Source: Daucus carota subsp. sativus (Eukaryota > Streptophyta > Magnoliopsida > Apiales > Apiaceae). From it: 64,000 nucleotides of DNA. Positions within the stretch are counted from its first letter, which is position 1, and every line of letters starts with the position of its first letter. Position numbers and translations under genes: made by a program. Location of the stretch: contig NC_030387.2 of NCBI RefSeq assembly GCF_001625215.2, positions 8,026,501 through 8,090,500 on the forward strand, given 5' to 3'. Below are positions 60,901-64,000 of the stretch, one piece after another. Under the pieces are notes generated by a model. The model searched no databases. It was not told the origin of the DNA and was given only the letters and a program-made list of their open reading frames with translations.

Positions 60901-62195
60901 CGGAGGTTAAAAAGCCTTCGGTCGACAAGAAAGCTTGCTTGGAGATTCATCAAGGCATAAATTGGATGACCCCCATCAGAATTTACTTAGAGAAGGGGTT
61001 CTTGCCCTTAGAGAAGAAGGAAGCCCAAAAAATAAAATACCGAGCAGCTAGCTACACACTGATCGGGGGCCAACTCTTTAGGCGATCAGTATCTCGGCCC
61101 CTGCTCCGATGCTTGGATCCAGAAGAACAGCTTCTGGCCCTGGAGACAGTGCACGAGGGAATCTGTGGCGAACACTTGGCCGGCCGATCCCTAGCCCTAA
61201 AGATACTCCGACAGGGTTTCTTCTGGCCAACCCTTAGAGAAGATGCAGCCAACTATTCAAAGAAATGCCGACAGTGTCAAATCCACAGCAATGTTCCGAA
61301 GCAACCCCCAGAAGAAATGACTTCGGTCCTCAGCCCAATACCATTCTCCATGTGGGCCATCGACATAGTGGGAATCCTACCGACCAGCACCCGGCAAGCC
61401 AAATACTGCATAGTGGCCATTGACTACATGACAAAGTGGGTCGAAGCCCGACCGCTCTCAGCTATCACCGAACAGGCCGCCAAGAAATTCTTCCTAGAGC
61501 AAATAATTGTGAGGTTCGGCATACCGATGGTGTGTGTATCCGATAATGGCACTCAGTTTGTTGGGAGGAAGTTCAAAGAATTCTTGGCCAGCTTCGGCAT
61601 TCAACAAAGGTTCAGCTCGGTCGGCCATCCCCAAGGAAACGGGGCGATCGAGGCAGCTAACAAGATCATCTTTCACGGAATCAAGAAGCGCCTTGGAGAA
61701 GCTAAGGGACTGTGGGCCGAAGAGCTCCCTTGGGTCCTGTGGGCATACCGAACCACTCCTCGCTCTTCGACAGGAGAAACGCCGTTTCGGTTGGCTTATG
61801 GGACCGACTCGCTTGTTCCAGTTGAGGTTGGCCTGGAATCTTACCGAACCCAGGTCTTCAACCCCGATACCAATGAATATGGCCTCCGAGGCAACCTGGA
61901 TCTCCTAGAAGAGGAAAGAGAAGCCGCCCATAAGAGGAACGTCCGATACCAACAGCAAGCATCTCAATATTATGACTCGAGTATCCGAAAGCGTTCCTTC
62001 AGAGTTGGGGACATGGTTCTCCGGGATCTGGCAACTTCTATGCCAACAAAGCAGGGCAAGCTTATGCCGAACTGGGAAGGACCTTACACTGTAGTCGAGA
62101 TCGTTCGGCCGGGAACCTACAAACTAGCAGCTTCGGATGGGAGCCCCATTAAGAATACTTGGCATGCTTCCCAACTCCGAAAATACTATCAGTAA
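57945..62195 (+). CDS. Pol polyprotein of the gypsy element: protease, RT, RNase H, integrase
   Basis: Open for 1416 codons (the listed start at 57945 is a GTG; the frame is open from 57855). Order: zinc-knuckle-like region (about residues 45-60), aspartic protease with LVDGGSS (Asp about 175), reverse transcriptase with MPFGLKNAGATFQ and YVDD (566-569), RNase H with FVDGS (Asp about 854) and the RADALSRLA end, then integrase with an HHCC zinc finger (HEGICGEH through CRQCQIH) and catalytic Asp about 1140, Asp about 1200 and Glu about 1236, with D-D-35-E spacing. The order RT-RNase H-integrase defines Ty3-gypsy. No stop was seen inside, so the pol region is recent or under constraint. No chromodomain was seen. 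Confidence 0.95.
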   Translation: MFTPLNTSVSKILNEIKGKPGFVRPPKMKIPDYKKNSDKYCDYHRDNGHNTDECYHLKKLIERMVKAGDLNQYVKDLRDRLGPKEDKGKAPEEGERYRGEVRTIFGGTILDRSSKTAKKKYARQVYNLYSINSTKQSYPIMFSQEDYEDVMLPHEDPLVINPVIGQNKIWKVLVDGGSSVNVLYYNTYQKMNLEGKQIDTCYEAPLYGFGNQPVPIEGTIHLPLLLGKSPYTVEKQVKFYVVRVESPFNAILGRLVLTAFEAIASIPHLKLKFPTEKGVGEMRGDQKAARIIMLEDLEKDKDLGGAEGNKRRRTEDGPGGSGHALHIELEKFGNDLSNPIAEPGTETEEVELYAGCSGKMVRIGKDMEPGLKEKVIDVVRRYHDVFAWGPEDMPGLDESIARHRLNVHPQAVPVKQKKRNFAVERQKVIEAEVEKLLEAKFIEEIEYPEWLANVVVVKKSNNKWRMCVDYTDLNKNCPKDHYPLPNIDQLIDATSGYQILSFLDAFLGYHQIAMDAEDIPKTAFITPKGTYAYIKMPFGLKNAGATFQRMVNKVFADQIGRNMECYVDDMIVKSLFRDHADDLKECFETLRWNNMKINPAKCTFGVCSGKFLGYMVSARGIEANPEKIKAVLEMEAPKTIRDIQKLTGRLAALRRFISRSAEKALPFFEVLKGAKNFEWGPNCIKAFEEIKEYLIKAPLLLRPDPKETLQLYLAVSDRTLGAVLVKEHEKNQHPVFYVSHMLRDAETRYPNAEKFAYGLVMASRKLRHYFQGRTIQVVTDQPLKKILSRPEASGRVVAWCVELGEYDLEYVPRTAIKAQALVDFMVECIFSGPKDLEPKEQLIRTPGKWKLFVDGSVAESKCGAGLILSSPDGFEICQAIRFTFPLTNNEAEYEALLAGMGLAKNLEVRHLRAFSDSMLVVKHFSGEYEQKEPRTKAYAAKVREQTQFFETFQLSAIGREDNGRADALSRLASAETQNLTGSIYFTEVKKPSVDKKACLEIHQGINWMTPIRIYLEKGFLPLEKKEAQKIKYRAASYTLIGGQLFRRSVSRPLLRCLDPEEQLLALETVHEGICGEHLAGRSLALKILRQGFFWPTLREDAANYSKKCRQCQIHSNVPKQPPEEMTSVLSPIPFSMWAIDIVGILPTSTRQAKYCIVAIDYMTKWVEARPLSAITEQAAKKFFLEQIIVRFGIPMVCVSDNGTQFVGRKFKEFLASFGIQQRFSSVGHPQGNGAIEAANKIIFHGIKKRLGEAKGLWAEELPWVLWAYRTTPRSSTGETPFRLAYGTDSLVPVEVGLESYRTQVFNPDTNEYGLRGNLDLLEEEREAAHKRNVRYQQQASQYYDSSIRKRSFRVGDMVLRDLATSMPTKQGKLMPNWEGPYTVVEIVRPGTYKLAASDGSPIKNTWHASQLRKYYQ

Positions 62196-62936
62196 GGCTT
62201 CCTGCCCGAAAATTTCTCGTTCCATTTTAAAGTTCTAGTTATGTAATTATTTCCCTTATGATGAATAAAAGTTCCTATTTCAAATTTTGGATAGTTGTAA
62301 CTTGTTTAACACTCCGTTCGATCCCGTAACTCGGGGCAACCTGATTAAGATACGGGACCGAAGGAGATGGCCACAATTAACCTAAATATTTGCACGATTG
62401 TTTCTATCTCTAATGGGGCCGATCGAATTCCTAACTTAAAGATAATAACAATCTCCAAATATTGGGGGAATCGATGGTACTGAAGCCAGTTTTAGGCTAA
62501 AGATGTACACTCGTAGAAAATTTTATTTGACATGTATCGAGACCCTTCGGTCGGAGACATACATCAAAGTTCACCGTATCGAGACTTATCGGTCTGAGAC
62601 ATACGAAAATGCTAAAATTGTACCGAGACAGAACGGTTTAAGACGTACATAAGAGGAAACCAAACTCGTGTAAAGGTCGACCGCTCGGCCGAAGAAATAT
62701 GATGAAGTTTAAAACATGTATGGAGACAATTCAAAGTCGAAGACATACATTAAACATTATTCTAATTATATCCAAGACATGCATCGGGAACAAAAACATG
62801 TATGGAGATAAACCAAGTATCAAAAGCAAGCCCGAAGGCGGAATTAAATAAAAGCCCGAAGGCAGAATATCTTTACAGAGCCCGAAGGCATATTGTTTTT
62901 ACAAATAAAAGCCCGAAGGCCAACAAACTATTGAAA
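62196..62936. other. Spacer between pol and the antisense gene
   Basis: Non-coding. 62510-62830 contains repeated units around ACATGTATCGAGAC / GTATCGAGACTTATCGGTC and GAGACATACA. Near 62820-62930 short AGCCCGAAGGC units repeat four or five times. Confidence 0.6.
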
Positions 62937-64000
62937 CTAAACTACTCCGAATAATCGGAATCTGGATCGGATGATACCCTGGCCGACTGGATCCGAAGCC
63001 CCTTCGTCAAGAAGAAGCTTGTGATCCAACCCTTCCTTGTGGGCCCGGCGAACGGCCTCATCATAGCCTATGTCCAGAAACCGATCTTCGGTCTTCTCCA
63101 GAAGCTTCTTCGCCTTCTTCTCCTTCTTGCGGGCGGCTTTCAACGCCAAGTTGCGACGCTGCACCCTCCGAGTCAAGGTGTCCACTTGGCCCTTCAGCCG
63201 GCCTTCGGACTCCCGAAGGTCCTTCAGGTCCTGATGGGCCGCATCCAACTCGGTCTTCAGGGCCGCCAGGGTATCCTCAGCAAGATTAGCCCTGATAGTG
63301 AGGGCGTTGACCCCGGCCATCTGCTTCTGCATATCCTGGACCTTGTCGGTCACCGCCGCTTCCCAAGGAGAAGCCTGCACAAAATTAGACAAGTTAAAAG
63401 ATGTATTCAGGGTTTATAAAACGAAAAAGTGAAGAACGAAGACACTTACCAAGGAGAGGAAGCACATCAGTTGCTCGCACGCCTGGAGAGTAGTGGCTGA
63501 ATCATAAGTCCCTCGGTCGGCCGGAAGAACTTGCGATCGGCACAGATCGCCTGCGACATCCTTGATCCGATCCGGAGCCATGATCGCAATGGAATCGGTC
63601 GCTAGAACCGACCATCCGGAACATACGGCCAGACTTCAGACGAGCCGTCCGGCCTATTCCTCTTCCTGGAAGCTTCGGTGGCCGGAACCTCCACGACCTC
63701 GGAGGTTTTCTCGGTCGCCCCATCCGTACGACCAACCTTCGGAGTCTTCTCCCTAGCCACATCCTCCTGGACTATGGCACCAACTGTTGTTTCGCCACGG
63801 GCCTTTGCTTCGGCCTCCTTCTTGGCCGCCATGGCCTTCGCCGTCTTCAGCTTTAGGGCTTCGGTCCGAGAAGACACTGCACAAGAGAACAAGTGTCAAA
63901 GCAATTCACAGATATAAACGAAACAGTTGAATAACGAAGGAAATGCCTAGGAGAAACAGGGAGACTACCGTCACTACCCCAAAGAGTAAAGAGCCACTCC
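62937..64000 (-). pseudogene. Antisense spliced gene of the Tat-type gypsy element, 5' end outside the window
   Basis: Minus strand. Exon pieces: beyond 64000 to 63969 (donor GTAGTC), 63876-63450 (acceptor GTGCAG, donor GTAAGT), 63374-62937 (acceptor GTGCAG). Introns are small and have GT-AG ends. The product is Ala/Lys/Glu/Asp-rich; the last exon (ASPWEAAVTDKVQDMQKQMA onward) is a long heptad-like coiled coil of about 100 residues. A one-base deletion near 63613-63618 shifts the frame inside the middle exon (the frame ending VWPYVPDGR is replaced by WSVLATDSIAIMAPD). Antisense genes at this place are a known trait of Tat elements; their function is not known. Confidence 0.75.

Larger units (their letters stand above)
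56315..64000 (+). mobile_element. Ty3-gypsy retrotransposon, Tat-lineage type, 3' end outside the window
   Basis: Contains a 5' LTR (56315-56702), a primer-binding site, gag, a pol with protease, reverse transcriptase, RNase H and integrase, and then an antisense spliced gene between pol and the 3' end, which is typical of the Tat lineage. It is much higher in GC than the host sequence. The 3' LTR lies beyond position 64000, so the age of insertion and target duplication cannot be read here. Confidence 0.9.

Noticed and set aside
1..64000. CRISPR arrays, rRNA, tRNA or bacterial-type operons
   Set aside because: None were seen. The regular repeats here are microsatellites, LTRs and inverted-repeat elements of a plant nuclear genome.

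Overview
This 64 kb window is nuclear DNA of a flowering plant, most probably a eudicot. It is AT-rich, its genes have many GT-AG introns, and it holds plant-type transposons (PIF/Harbinger, hAT, Ty1-copia, Ty3-gypsy of the Tat type, MITEs). I cannot name the species from sequence alone.

Host genes: (1) the 5' part of DEX1, a secretory FG-GAP/beta-propeller protein of pollen exine formation, on the minus strand, running off the left edge (1-5478). (2) A complete 17-coding-exon bifunctional mRNA-capping enzyme on the minus strand (13108-20993, with 5' UTR and leader intron probably reaching about 22560). (3) A seven-exon SSUH2-like cysteine-rich protein on the plus strand (28442-32594). (4) An eight-exon plant O-fucosyltransferase-family (DUF246/GT106-type) Golgi protein on the plus strand (40216-42919). 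(5) A three-exon beta-tubulin on the plus strand (52497-54640). The DEX1 and capping-enzyme genes are also neighbours in Arabidopsis (AT3G09090 and AT3G09100), which points to conserved local gene order.

Mobile DNA fills most of the rest. A full-length PIF/Harbinger element (8014-11452) carries an intact DDE transposase and a SANT/Myb-like ORF1 broken by one TGA. Two internally deleted relatives (47607-49741 and 49745-52122) lie end to end with only one TTA between them, and each has its own deletion fusing ORF1 to the transposase gene. A Ty3-gypsy element with a 388-bp 5' LTR starts at 56315 and runs off the right edge. It has gag, a 1416-codon pol (protease, RT, RNase H, integrase) and a spliced antisense gene between pol and the missing 3' LTR, as in the Tat lineage. 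Other insertions are a solo copia LTR with perfect GGCGG target duplications (25719-26734), three fragments of one gypsy-type LTR family, an hAT (zf-TTF type) transposase pseudogene split by one of those LTRs, an RPA70-like pseudogene, and at least nine MITE or foldback elements.

Exon boundaries were placed by hand, using GT-AG sites (one GC-AG), reading-frame closure and similarity to known families. All coding lengths close in frame. UTR ends, promoters and the limits of degenerate repeats are approximate.
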